DNA of 64,000 bases from Prochlorococcus sp. AG-459-D04 (GCA_003212035.1 QCRA01000001.1:1-64000), one strand, 5' to 3'. Positions 7,223 through 15,529 are shown, counted from the first letter of the stretch. The notes: generated from the sequence alone by a model not told the origin. Numbers and translations: made by a program.

Positions 7223-8283
7223 AACCATTTAGCCCAAGAGGAATGTTCCACGAGGGATGGACAGCTGAAGTTAACGATTATGCCATAGCATGTGGCTGGG
7301 CTCTAAAGGGGAAACAATTTATTGTGGGTGACGTAGCAGGAGGTCTTTTTGCATTCGAAGGAGATACTGGAAAAATTGTTTGGGAAAAACAAAATACACA
7401 CTCTGGTGGTCTACTAGCACTGGCCATTCATCCCGAGGGAGAAATTTTTGCGACATCAGGTCAGGATGGCAATGTTCAAATTTGTAATTGCGATGAAGGT
7501 AAATTAATTAAAACACTTGATCTTGGCAAAGGTTGGGTAGAACACCTCAAGTGGTCTAATGACGGTTTATTTCTAGCGATAGCTTCATCAAAAAAAGTAT
7601 ATGTTTTTAATGAAAATGGGGAAGAGAAATGGATCTCGGAAGACCATCCAAGTACAGTAAGTGCAATAACATGGTCAAATAAAAATGAGTTAGCCACTGC
7701 TTGCTACGGAAGAGTAACTTTCTTTGACATAGTTAATAACAAAACGAATCAAAAACTAGAGTGGCAAGGGTCATTGGTATCAATGGAATTAAGTCCTGAT
7801 GGAGATATAGTCGCCTGCGGGAGTCAAGACAATTCTGTTCATTTCTGGAGAAGATCAACGGGAATGGATGCAGAAATGACTGGATATCCTGGGAAACCAA
7901 GTCACCTTTCTTTTGATGACAGCGGAAAATTACTAGCAACTAGTGGTAGTGAAAGAATTACAGTATGGAGCTTTATTGGAAATGGTCCAGAGGGGACTAT
8001 GCCAGGAGAGCTATGTCACCATACAGAACCGATTTCAAGCCTAGCCTTTTCAAATAAAGGTATGCTTGTAGCCTCAGGATCGAGGGATGGTTCTGTTGTT
8101 GCAAGTTTTTTAAAAAAAGACGGTAATGGAGACCCAGTTGGGGCTGCATTCGCCGGAGATCTAGTAGGAGCAATATCCTGGAGACCTGATGATTGTGCAC
8201 TTGCAGCAGTTAACGCAAAAGGTGTGGTGAATGTATGGAATTTCAAAGTCCGTACTAATCTTTTTTCAAAAGGATTTAAATAA
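7210..8283 (+). CDS. WD40-repeat beta-propeller protein
   Basis: A 357-residue protein made almost wholly of WD40-like repeats; about seven blades can be counted, with motifs such as FATSGQDGNVQI, VACGSQDNSVHFW, LLATSGSERITVW and NAKGVVNVWNF. No signal peptide or enzyme domain, so it is a cytoplasmic scaffold or interaction protein. It overlaps the CobW GTPase gene by 13 bp, so translation is probably coupled and the two products may act together. A role in zinc handling is inference from the operon only. Confidence 0.85.
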   Translation: MPDLEPFSPRGMFHEGWTAEVNDYAIACGWALKGKQFIVGDVAGGLFAFEGDTGKIVWEKQNTHSGGLLALAIHPEGEIFATSGQDGNVQICNCDEGKLIKTLDLGKGWVEHLKWSNDGLFLAIASSKKVYVFNENGEEKWISEDHPSTVSAITWSNKNELATACYGRVTFFDIVNNKTNQKLEWQGSLVSMELSPDGDIVACGSQDNSVHFWRRSTGMDAEMTGYPGKPSHLSFDDSGKLLATSGSERITVWSFIGNGPEGTMPGELCHHTEPISSLAFSNKGMLVASGSRDGSVVASFLKKDGNGDPVGAAFAGDLVGAISWRPDDCALAAVNAKGVVNVWNFKVRTNLFSKGFK

Positions 8284-8300
8284 AAAGTAGAAATTGAAAA

Positions 8301-8456
8301 TTACCAATAGTTAGCTTTTAAATGCCTTTCCATACAAATGACCTCACAGTCATTATCTATACCTTTTGGGTGAATATCGCAATATGAAAGACATTGAAAA
8401 TATTCGTCTATAGGATTAGATTGATCAGTCTTACTAATTTCTTTGGAATGATTCAT
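8301..8456 (-). CDS. Small Cys-containing hypothetical protein (51 aa)
   Basis: A 51-residue soluble protein starting MNHSKEISKT and ending KANYW. Four Cys occur as two pairs (CLSYC and CEVIC) separated by 10 residues, a spacing suited to a metal site or to two disulfides in a helical hairpin of the CHCH type. It is convergent with the WD40 gene (17 bp between stops). Its regular Cys pattern makes a chance frame unlikely. Function unknown. Confidence 0.65.
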   Translation of the reverse strand: MNHSKEISKTDQSNPIDEYFQCLSYCDIHPKGIDNDCEVICMERHLKANYW

Positions 8457-9022
8457 AAAAGATTTCCTCAATTATTAAAGTCAAGATAGTCGAATTAAAT
8501 ATCAAAAGAAATAAGCAAAACTTACTAAATAAATCTCAAAAAAAAAACAGCAATTGATTTCTACTCTCGTACATTTTTAAACAGAAATCAATGCGTATAA
8601 TAACGGATTGTTTTTAGAGAAATATTTTCCTAATTTTAAATTGATGAGTTCTAGGAGGTCTTTCAAAATGATCGATAGCCTGCCTGAAATTTCGGAATAA
8701 ACCGAACTAATTTAATTAACTGCTCCAATTATTTTTTATTAATGTCTAAGCTTCCTTCTTTTGCATCGTTTAGGTGCCCTTTAAGAAACAAGCTTAATTC
8801 TAGAGTTTTTGCCCCAGTTAAAAACAATTAGTTAATTTTGGTGAGCATTAGCTTAAAAGTAGTTAGCAACAAGGATCCAAGATTTAGGTGCGTTATTAAC
8901 TTCAGGAAAAAATATAAGTAAGAGATCAAAGAGGGCTTAATAAAGCCCTCTTTTTTAGTTACAAAAAATAAGATGACATTATACTAGCCTCGTAGATAAT
9001 GATTAAAACAGTAAATTAAAAG
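8457..9022. other. Long intergenic region with hairpins, tiny frames and a strong terminator
   Basis: No gene longer than 30 codons stands out. Visible from left to right: a 9-bp inverted repeat (8554-8562 with 8583-8591, TTGATTTCT / AGAAATCAA); a perfect Shine-Dalgarno AGGAGG at 8653-8658 before a 10-codon frame (8668-8700) whose end forms a TTCGG/CCGAA hairpin; a 29-codon ATG frame (8742-8831); and a strong plus-strand terminator at 8928-8956. Together these suggest a plus-strand non-coding or leader-peptide transcript ending at 8956. I do not recognise its family. Confidence 0.5.
8928..8956 (+). terminator. Rho-independent terminator
   Basis: Stem GAGGGCTT / AAGCCCTC with loop AATA, extended by A-T pairs and followed by TTTTTT. 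It is one of the two GC-rich terminators in the window (the other ends Yfr1). No plus-strand protein gene ends close upstream, so it probably ends an unannotated RNA. Confidence 0.85.
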
Positions 9023-9307
9023 ATGATTAGATATTATTGCCCCTATTGCAATCCTAAATATCAATTTCAAAAACAATCTTCAAAAGGTACTCTAATTTGT
9101 GGCTTGTGCGGAGAGGATCTTGTAAAAAAACCATTTATTAGGTTAAACCAAATAATTGCTTTAGTTGCTGTGTCGTCTTTACTTCTGCCTCTAATATATA
9201 CCTTTATTTTTTTAATTAAAAATCAAATCAATCCTCCTAATAAAAATTATCAAGCAAATAGTCAATTGATGATAGGCATCAAAGATCAAATATATAAAAT
9301 AAATTAA
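9023..9307 (+). CDS. Zinc-ribbon membrane protein, hypothetical
   Basis: A 94-residue protein. The N-terminus has two CxxC knuckles (CPYC and CGLC, about 19 residues apart), a zinc-ribbon pattern, followed by one transmembrane segment (about residues 43-66) and a polar tail. It resembles small cyanobacterial zinc-ribbon membrane proteins of unknown role. ATG start at 9023, 67 bp after the strong terminator. No partner gene. Confidence 0.65.
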   Translation: MIRYYCPYCNPKYQFQKQSSKGTLICGLCGEDLVKKPFIRLNQIIALVAVSSLLLPLIYTFIFLIKNQINPPNKNYQANSQLMIGIKDQIYKIN

Positions 9308-9452
9308 AAATTTAAGTATATCAACTTATTACAAGAATCTTTTGTAATTTAATAGAAACTTGTTTTATCTTAAATGTCACTTTATAGCCTAAATATTTAA
9401 TCTTTAATGAATTATTTAAGGTTACTAGAAATTCAAAATTAAATTAATTAAG

Positions 9453-9477
9453 AATAAAAATGATTATCATTTTTATT
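9453..9477. promoter_or_regulatory. Fur/Zur-type palindrome 1 before cyn operon
   Basis: A 25-bp perfect palindrome apart from its centre, core AAATGAT-T-ATCATTT, identical in core to the box before znuA. It lies about 220 bp upstream of cynA. Its centre is 44 bp (about four helical turns) from the second palindrome, so two dimers could bind the same face of the DNA. Confidence 0.7.
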
Positions 9478-9500
9478 ATTAGAAAAAACTCAGTTAAATG

Positions 9501-9517
9501 AAAATGATAATCATTTT
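9501..9517. promoter_or_regulatory. Fur/Zur-type palindrome 2 before cyn operon
   Basis: A 17-bp perfect palindrome, core AAATGATAATCATTT, the second of a pair. Fur and Zur cannot be told apart from sequence. The nearest downstream gene is cynA on the plus strand; no minus-strand gene starts nearby. Confidence 0.7.
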
Positions 9518-9628
9518 TATAATTTTAAAAAGCCCAGCCTAATTAATATGATTGATTTATTAAACTATTTTTATTTAGTTTGTGGAATATTTTCATTCAA
9601 AAATATTTATACTTATTGTCTATAAAAA

Positions 9629-9672
9629 GTATTTATTTATACATCTCAAAAATAATTCTAGATAAATAATTT
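9629..9672 (+). promoter_or_regulatory. NtcA-activated promoter of the cyn operon
   Basis: GTA-N8-TAC at 9629-9642 (a perfect NtcA consensus), followed after 24 bp by TAATTT at 9667-9672, which fits the TANNNT -10 box of class II NtcA promoters (usual spacing 22-24). A transcript would start near 9678, about 20 nt before the cynA ATG at 9697. Nitrogen control of cyanate use fits known cyanobacterial biology. Confidence 0.85.
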
Positions 9673-9696
9673 ATACATTAAGTTAAAGATTGTTTA

Positions 9697-11382
9697 ATGA
9701 TTGTTCCAGCTAGTAATTTTACTCAAAAATATAATTTTGAATGTAAAACCTCAAATCAGATTTCAGAAAATAACCCATCGAGTAATAAAACTTTTCTTAA
9801 AAATAACTTTTTAAATCCATCAAACGATCATGGTTATTTCTGTGCATGCGTAGAATGTCGACCAATAGGAAATGATCATGAAAATTTTATGGCAGACATG
9901 CCAGATGACCCTGCTGAAATAATTTCAGATTTTTCTAGGATGGGGCTCATCAAAAATGAGGCTTATGAAATTGCTGATGCTATTTCAACTGCAGAAATGA
10001 GAGATCTTTTATTTTATAAAAACGCTTCAAATGGTGATCCATATAAAGAACAATTGCTTAGAGAATTAGCTAAAGAGGCTGGTGGGTTAGATCAAGCCTT
10101 TCAAGCAGCATTTGGACCTCAAGCAGGTAAATTTTTTGCTAAAACAAAAGCTTCTTCTCCAATGGGAAGAAGACAGTTTTTATCCAGCTTGGCTGCAGGT
10201 GCAGCGTTAATTACAGTAGCTTGTTCAAACCAAAATAAACCTGCTAAACAACCAATTGATGACACTCCTATTAATGTTAATAACTTAGAAAAACAAACCC
10301 TGAGAGTTGGTTTCATACCTATAACTTGTGCCTCTCCAATAATAATGGCCGAACCTATGGGTTTCTACAACAAGTTTGGTATGGATGTAAAAGTTGTCAA
10401 AATGCCAAGTTGGGGAGCTGTTAGAGATTCTGCAATTGCTGGTGAATTAGATGCCTACCATATGCTAGCTCCAATGCCAATTTCCATGACACTTGGATTA
10501 GGAACTGCACCATTTAGCGTGAAACTAGCAAGCATTGAAAATATAAATGGACAAGCTATTACTGTTGCTAACCGTCATAAAGGAAAAGTTAATGGTCCTG
10601 CCGATATGAAAGGATTCGTTTTTGGAGTTCCATTCCCATACTCAATGCATAATCTTTTATTGAGATATTATCTAGCCAAAGGTGGGGTTGATCCAGATAA
10701 AGACGTTCAGATTCGTCCTGTTCCACCACCAGATAGTATTGCACAATTAGTTGCTGGTGATATCGACGCATACTTAATGCCTGATCCATTTAATCAAAGG
10801 GCAGTTTACGAAGATGCAGGTTTTATACATCTTCTTACTAAAGAATTATGGCCTGGCCATCCATGTTGTGCGTTTGCAGCTGGGGAACCTTGGATTAAAG
10901 AACATCCTGAAACTTTCAGAGCTCTTAATAAATCTATTATTGATGCTGCTGCTTATGTCTCAACTCCTTCTAACAGAAAAGAAGTCGCTAAAGCTATTTC
11001 TGGAAGAGGATTTCTAAACCAACCTACAGAAGTTGTTGAAGCTGTTCTTACAGGCAAATTTGAAGATGGATTAGGTAAAACACAAAATGTTCCAGACAGA
11101 ATTGACTTTAAACCCTACCCTTGGCAAAGCTTCTCACATTGGATTCAATCTCAATTAATTCGTTGGGATTTAGGAGGTGCAGTTGCTGCTATTCAAGCAG
11201 GCGATTTTAACCCTAATAGCGCTTCAATATTTTTAACAGATGAAGCTCAAGCCCTCGAAAGGGAAATGGGAGGCAATCCACCAACAGCAAGGTTTAGAAA
11301 AGAAATCTTAGCTTATGATGAATTTGACCCTAGCAATCCAATTAAATACATTAAAGATCAAATTAAAAGGGATGGTTTTTAA
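9697..11382 (+). CDS. cynA: Cyanate ABC transporter substrate-binding protein CynA
   Basis: A 561-residue NrtA/CmpA-type (NMT1-like) binding protein that delivers cyanate, judged by its operon with cyanase. A twin-arginine signal (MGRRQFLSS from residue 156) and lipobox TVAC (Cys 176) precede the binding domain, which starts at LRVGFIPITCASPI and includes AIAGELDAY. Residues 1-155 form an unusual N-terminal extension with CACVEC (49-54) and a helical segment. An ATG at residue 156 would give a normal Tat lipoprotein, but the NtcA promoter sits just before the long start and the frame is open throughout, so I keep the long form. Either start could be used. Confidence 0.85.
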   Translation: MIVPASNFTQKYNFECKTSNQISENNPSSNKTFLKNNFLNPSNDHGYFCACVECRPIGNDHENFMADMPDDPAEIISDFSRMGLIKNEAYEIADAISTAEMRDLLFYKNASNGDPYKEQLLRELAKEAGGLDQAFQAAFGPQAGKFFAKTKASSPMGRRQFLSSLAAGAALITVACSNQNKPAKQPIDDTPINVNNLEKQTLRVGFIPITCASPIIMAEPMGFYNKFGMDVKVVKMPSWGAVRDSAIAGELDAYHMLAPMPISMTLGLGTAPFSVKLASIENINGQAITVANRHKGKVNGPADMKGFVFGVPFPYSMHNLLLRYYLAKGGVDPDKDVQIRPVPPPDSIAQLVAGDIDAYLMPDPFNQRAVYEDAGFIHLLTKELWPGHPCCAFAAGEPWIKEHPETFRALNKSIIDAAAYVSTPSNRKEVAKAISGRGFLNQPTEVVEAVLTGKFEDGLGKTQNVPDRIDFKPYPWQSFSHWIQSQLIRWDLGGAVAAIQAGDFNPNSASIFLTDEAQALEREMGGNPPTARFRKEILAYDEFDPSNPIKYIKDQIKRDGF

Positions 11383-11454
11383 TTTATAAGAAATTATATC
11401 TTTTGGTATTTATTAATACTCCAATTTTGATTTTCTAGTTAAATAATCTTGAAG

Positions 11455-12237
11455 ATGAACAAAGCTATTTCTACAAGGCTTACCTTTGCAGTAGCAATTT
11501 TGAGCCTCTTAATATTTATCATTCTTTGGCAAGTAATTGCTCAACAAGGTTTATTAGTCAAGAATTTCCCAGGGTCATTTAAAACAATAGGATCATTAAT
11601 TTGGTGGGTATCAGATCCATTTTTTGATAATGGTCCAAATGATTTGGGAATTGGAACTAACTTACTTATAAGTTTAAGAAGAGTATTAATCGGATATAGC
11701 TTGGCTGTTTTAGTCGCTATTCCTTTGGGGGTTCTAATGGGGATGTCGAAGTTAGCTCAGTCTTCTTTAAATCCATATGTGCAACTTTTAAAACCTGTTT
11801 CCCCTTTAGCTTGGCTACCTGTAGGACTTTTTGTTTTTAGAAACTCAGAGATCACAGGCATTTTTGTGATTTTCATCACAAGTATTTGGCCAACATTAAT
11901 TAATACTGCATTTGGTGTGGCTAGTATTAATCCTGATTATTTGAGAGTTTCTAAATCTTTAGGAGCAAGTAAATCAATAACTATTAGGAGGGTTATTTTG
12001 CCCGCAATTATGCCAAATATTCTTGCAGGTATGAGAATATCAATGGGAACAGCTTGGCTTGTTATTGTTGCTGCAGAAATGCTATTGGGTACAGGAATTG
12101 GTTATTTTATTTGGAATGAATGGAATAATTTATCTCTTGAAAATATATTTGTTGCAATAATAATTATTGGTTTTACAGGATTTATTTTGGATCAATTTTT
12201 TGGATTTCTTCAAGATAAATTCGACTACAGTATCTAA
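11455..12237 (+). CDS. cynB: Cyanate ABC transporter permease CynB
   Basis: A 260-residue inner-membrane permease of the NrtB/SsuC (BPD_transp_1) type. It has about six hydrophobic segments and the EAA-loop pattern SLGASKSITIRRVILPAIMPNIL for docking the ATPase. I chose ATG 11455 over a TTG two codons upstream. It lies 72 bp after cynA and 13 bp before the ATPase gene, in one operon. Substrate is inferred from cynS; nitrate or bicarbonate transporters share the fold. Confidence 0.87.
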   Translation: MNKAISTRLTFAVAILSLLIFIILWQVIAQQGLLVKNFPGSFKTIGSLIWWVSDPFFDNGPNDLGIGTNLLISLRRVLIGYSLAVLVAIPLGVLMGMSKLAQSSLNPYVQLLKPVSPLAWLPVGLFVFRNSEITGIFVIFITSIWPTLINTAFGVASINPDYLRVSKSLGASKSITIRRVILPAIMPNILAGMRISMGTAWLVIVAAEMLLGTGIGYFIWNEWNNLSLENIFVAIIIIGFTGFILDQFFGFLQDKFDYSI

Positions 12238-12250
12238 ACCTATTGATTAC

Positions 12251-13117
12251 ATGAATAAAAAATCATCAAAAATATCTACTTCAAATAAAAATTATTCTCA
12301 CCTTGAATTAGTGAATTTAGGAAAGATTTTTTTTAAAGAAAAGAAGTTTATTGATTTTCGCTCCAAAGGAAATAGAAGTGGGTTTGAAGCTATTAAAGAT
12401 ATTAACCTAAAGATAGAGAAGAACACATTTGTATCAATAATAGGTCCTTCTGGTTGTGGAAAATCAACATTGCTAAATTTAATAGCAGGCTTACAAGCGC
12501 CAACATCTGGGAAAATTATTATTGACGGACAAGCCATAAAAGGTCCAGGTCCCGATAGAGGTGTTATTTTTCAAAATTACGCTTTGATGCCATGGTTAAC
12601 AACTATTCAAAATATTGAATTTGCCTTAAATACTGTTTTCCCAGCAAAAACAAAAGCTGATGTTAAAGATAGAGCTAGAAAATATTTACGAATGGTTGGT
12701 TTAGAAAAAGCTTCAAACAAATTTCCAAAAGAATTATCTGGAGGAATGAAGCAAAGAGTTGCAATTGCCAGAGCCTTATCTATTAATCCAAATATGTTGT
12801 TAATGGATGAACCCTTTGGGGCTCTGGATGCATTAACCAGATCCTATTTACAAGATGAATTATTATCCATTTGGAGAAAAAATAAAGTAACTGTTGTTTT
12901 AATTACTCATAGCATTGAAGAAGCATTGCTTTTGTCTGACAAGATTGTTTTGATGTCAAGCGGTCCTTCTGCCATAATTTCTGAGGAAATTTCAGTTGAT
13001 TTAGAAAGACCAAGAGATAGAGAAAAAATTGAACAAGATCCTACATATTTAAAAATTAAAATGCGTTTGGAAAAACATCTTTTAAGAGAAACAAGAGCTG
13101 TAGAAGAGGTTACTTAG
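12251..13117 (+). CDS. cynD: Cyanate ABC transporter ATPase CynD
   Basis: A 288-residue ABC ATPase of the NrtD/SsuB type. It has Walker A GPSGCGKST, Q-loop VIFQNYALMPW, signature LSGGMKQR, Walker B MLLMDEP and switch His ITHS, all intact. The first ~45 residues are a polar extension. The frame is open upstream into cynB, but ATG 12251 lies 13 bp after the cynB stop and is the sensible start. The operon continues to cynS 33 bp downstream. Confidence 0.88.
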   Translation: MNKKSSKISTSNKNYSHLELVNLGKIFFKEKKFIDFRSKGNRSGFEAIKDINLKIEKNTFVSIIGPSGCGKSTLLNLIAGLQAPTSGKIIIDGQAIKGPGPDRGVIFQNYALMPWLTTIQNIEFALNTVFPAKTKADVKDRARKYLRMVGLEKASNKFPKELSGGMKQRVAIARALSINPNMLLMDEPFGALDALTRSYLQDELLSIWRKNKVTVVLITHSIEEALLLSDKIVLMSSGPSAIISEEISVDLERPRDREKIEQDPTYLKIKMRLEKHLLRETRAVEEVT

Positions 13118-13150
13118 ACTTCTTCTGCAATAAAAAAACAACAATTAATT

Positions 13151-13594
13151 ATGACTTTACCCTCATTTACACAAATACTATTAACAGCAAAAAAAGAAAA
13201 AAAATTATCCTTTGAGGATTTAGGTAAATTGATTAATAGAGATGAAGTATGGGTTGCAAGCTTATTTTATGGGCAAGCCACAGCTTCTGTAGAAGAAGCT
13301 AATATTTTAATTAAAGCTCTTGATTTACAATCAGAATTAGAAGATCAATTAACAACACCACCATTAAAAGGCTGCCTAGATCCTGTTATTCCTACAGATC
13401 CACTAATTTACAGATTCTATGAAATAATGCAAGTATATGGGCTTCCAATGAAGGATGTGATACAAGAAAAATTTGGTGATGGAATTATGAGTGCAATTGA
13501 CTTTTCAATTGAAGTTGATAAAGTAGAAGACCCAAAAGGGGATCGGGTATTAGTAAAAATGTGTGGTAAATTCTTGCCCTATAAAAAGTGGTAG
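13151..13594 (+). CDS. cynS: Cyanase (cyanate hydratase)
   Basis: A 147-residue cyanase: cyanate plus bicarbonate gives ammonia and CO2, letting the cell use cyanate as nitrogen source. The N-terminal HTH-like domain is followed by the catalytic domain with [24 protein letters not shown]-type segment and a C-terminus [18 protein letters not shown]; catalytic Arg, Glu and Ser positions look conserved. Length is normal. Last gene of the NtcA-controlled cyn operon. A weak U-rich hairpin follows the stop. Confidence 0.95.
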   Translation: MTLPSFTQILLTAKKEKKLSFEDLGKLINRDEVWVASLFYGQATASVEEANILIKALDLQSELEDQLTTPPLKGCLDPVIPTDPLIYRFYEIMQVYGLPMKDVIQEKFGDGIMSAIDFSIEVDKVEDPKGDRVLVKMCGKFLPYKKW

Positions 13595-13630
13595 CTCTTT
13601 TTTTCGTTCTTTAAAAATATAAAAAAATAA

Positions 13631-13822
13631 TTATTCGTCATTTTCATTAAGTTTGAGAGTTTTATTTAATTCACTCTCAAATTCTTTAGAAGCAGATTGT
13701 AAACCTTTTATGGTCTTACCGAAAGTTTTCCCAAGCTGAGGTAAACGTTTTGGTCCAAAAATTAACAATGCAAGTAAAACAATTACAGCTACTTCTGGGA
13801 TCCCAATTCCGAAAATGTTCAT
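13631..13822 (-). CDS. tatA: Sec-independent translocase TatA/E
   Basis: A 63-residue TatA/E protein forming the Tat pore that exports folded proteins. One N-terminal membrane segment is followed by the hinge FGPKRLPQLGKTFG and an amphipathic helix, then an acidic tail. It is convergent with cynS, whose transporter partner CynA has a Tat signal; that proximity may be coincidence. Small but typical of the family. Confidence 0.9.
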   Translation of the reverse strand: MNIFGIGIPEVAVIVLLALLIFGPKRLPQLGKTFGKTIKGLQSASKEFESELNKTLKLNENDE

Positions 13823-13914
13823 TAAAGTTAGAATATTTTTTAATTATAAAAAGTTTTTCTTCTGCTAAAAGTAACTAAAGTCACACATTCATTTTATTAA
13901 TCTATCTACTAAAA

Positions 13915-14238
13915 ATGGAAAGAAGTTGGGATCCTTATTATAGATATTTCAAAGAATTTGAATTTAATCTTTTTGAGATTTTTATATTTTTAGAATTTCA
14001 ACAAGAAATTATTGATTTAGGATATATCGGACAAAACAAAATCAACCAAAATGTTCTAAATCCTGGCCAGTTTTGTGTTGTCGATGGAGTAATTAAGATA
14101 GTTCATGATTTACCAAAATTCTTGCATGATGAAAAATTTATAAATAATTTAGATATAGAAAAATGGAAAATAGATTCTTATAACCTGCTTTCTTTAGATT
14201 TAAAATGGGTAAAAAAATCATCAATAATTATAATTTAA
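13915..14238 (+). CDS. Hypothetical protein (107 aa)
   Basis: A soluble 107-residue protein starting MERSWDPYYRYF. It is rich in aromatic residues, with no signal peptide or membrane segment and no recognised motif. It stands alone, divergent from tatA, between AT-rich spacers. Length and amino-acid balance favour a real gene. Function unknown. Confidence 0.5.
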   Translation: MERSWDPYYRYFKEFEFNLFEIFIFLEFQQEIIDLGYIGQNKINQNVLNPGQFCVVDGVIKIVHDLPKFLHDEKFINNLDIEKWKIDSYNLLSLDLKWVKKSSIIII

Positions 14239-14441
14239 TTATTTAGAAATATCTAGTTTAAATTTACTATTAAAATATAACTTATATCTTATAAAAATTA
14301 CTTATGAACTATTATTTATTTTTAATAATAATAACCATTTTCAAAATTTAGTTATTAGGTCTCACTAATAAAGGCTAACTAAGCTTGTCACAGTTATATT
14401 TTGAGGTATATTATTTACTACTAATAATAAAACTAATCATT

Positions 14442-14579
14442 ATGATTACTGTTAAACAAAATATATTACTTATAGACACTTCTATCTCTAATAAAAAAGT
14501 ACCCTGCCCTAGTTGTGGTTGTTTCTGTCCTTGTGAATGTAAAGATTGTAAAGAATGTTCACCTTGTAAAGATCATTAA
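14442..14579 (+). CDS. Small Cys-rich metallothionein-like peptide
   Basis: A 45-residue peptide whose C-terminal third packs nine Cys: PCPSCGCFCPCECKDCKEC then SPC, ending KDH. Such CxxC, CxC and CxC runs bind Zn(II) or Cu(I) in metallothioneins, but it does not match the cyanobacterial SmtA/BmtA pattern. I chose ATG 14442; a TTG 19 codons upstream would add a hydrophobic stretch. It stands alone. Metal sequestration is inference; the Cys density and the zinc-uptake island in this window make it worth testing. Confidence 0.65.
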   Translation: MITVKQNILLIDTSISNKKVPCPSCGCFCPCECKDCKECSPCKDH

Positions 14580-14694
14580 TCTCCTGAATAAATAAGATAA
14601 ATATAAGGTTTAAATTACGGTAATTTTCCCGAAAGAAGAACAATCAGCGGATATTAAATATTTTTTATATATTTCAATTTTTTATGCTTTAACT

Positions 14695-15162
14695 TTAAAG
14701 ACCAAGTTCGGTGAGGCCAGGAAAATCTTCTGGACGTGGACCTTCTCCCCATGTAAAAAGACGATCTTTTTTATCTATAGAAATGTCGTTTATACTTGCC
14801 TCTCTTCTTCGCATTAAACCAGTTTCAGAAAATTCCCAATTTTCGTTACCATGAGCACGAAAATAATTATATTCTGGGTCATGCCATTCATATTGGAATC
14901 GAACAGAAATTCGATTTGAATCATATGCCCACAATTCTTTAATAAGTTTATAACCAATTTCTTTATTCCATTTTCGTTTCAAAAATCTTACAATTTCTTC
15001 TCTACCTCTAATAAATTCGCTTCTATTTCTCCAAAAACTGTCTTCTGTATAGGCAAGTGATACAGTAACTGGATTTTTTGTATTCCAGGCATTTTCTGCC
15101 AATCTCACTTTTTTAATTGCCGTTTCAGCGTCAAAGGGAGGTAGAGGAGGTTTTGTCGACAT
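14695..15162 (-). CDS. NTF2-like DUF1348 protein
   Basis: A 155-residue protein of the DUF1348 branch of the NTF2/SnoaL-like fold. Diagnostic segments are [36 protein letters not shown] and NENWEF. Family members are small cone-shaped alpha-beta proteins without an assigned reaction. I chose ATG 15162; a TTG five codons upstream is possible. No operon partner. Confidence 0.85.
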   Translation of the reverse strand: MSTKPPLPPFDAETAIKKVRLAENAWNTKNPVTVSLAYTEDSFWRNRSEFIRGREEIVRFLKRKWNKEIGYKLIKELWAYDSNRISVRFQYEWHDPEYNYFRAHGNENWEFSETGLMRRREASINDISIDKKDRLFTWGEGPRPEDFPGLTELGL

Positions 15163-15264
15163 TTGATATTTAAACAATTTAGTTTTTCTAATAATAAAAA
15201 AAATACTTACTTTATGATGATTATCAAAGAACCTATTTCAAATAAACTTGAAAATTTTAGTTGC

Positions 15265-15498
15265 TTATCCTCTGCATAGTGATTTATTTAAACAAGAATT
15301 TTTACTTTCAATATTTATTTGATCATCAAGATTTTGTAAATTGTTTTTATTATTTACTACTTTAAATTTTTTGCCACAATGTTCTTTACAACCACCGTTA
15401 AATAAATTATGTGAATATAAATTGGAAATATTCATAAGTAGTAAAAGAAAAATTATTTTATAAATTTTATAAAAATAAGACTTCATTTGTAATATCAT
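15265..15498 (-). CDS. Small secreted Cys-containing protein
   Basis: A 77-residue protein with an N-terminal signal segment (about residues 8-27, ending near LYSHN) and a polar mature part with four Cys (GGCKEHCGKKF and SCLNKSLC). Two disulfides are possible. A good ribosome-binding site, AGAGGA, lies before the ATG. It is 31 bp downstream of the next minus-strand gene and probably co-transcribed. No family recognised. Confidence 0.55.
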   Translation of the reverse strand: MILQMKSYFYKIYKIIFLLLLMNISNLYSHNLFNGGCKEHCGKKFKVVNNKNNLQNLDDQINIESKNSCLNKSLCRG

Positions 15499-15529
15499 TT
15501 CCTCTGAATTAGTAAATAAATAATATCAG

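Larger units (their letters stand above)
9308..9696. other. Regulatory region before the cyanate operon
   Basis: No credible gene; the longest frame (from ATG 9549) is about 25 codons. The region contains two Fur/Zur-type palindromes (9453-9477 and 9501-9517) and an NtcA-type promoter (9629-9672), listed separately. The sequence between 9308 and 9450 is AT-rich with nothing recognisable. Confidence 0.7.

Noticed and set aside
9549-9626. Short ATG frame of about 25 codons between the Fur/Zur boxes and the NtcA site
   Set aside because: Too short, hydrophobic by AT bias, no ribosome-binding site.
12167-12250. Upstream in-frame extension of the cynD ATPase
   Set aside because: It runs over the cynB 3' end in another frame; ATG 12251 just after the cynB stop is the sensible start.
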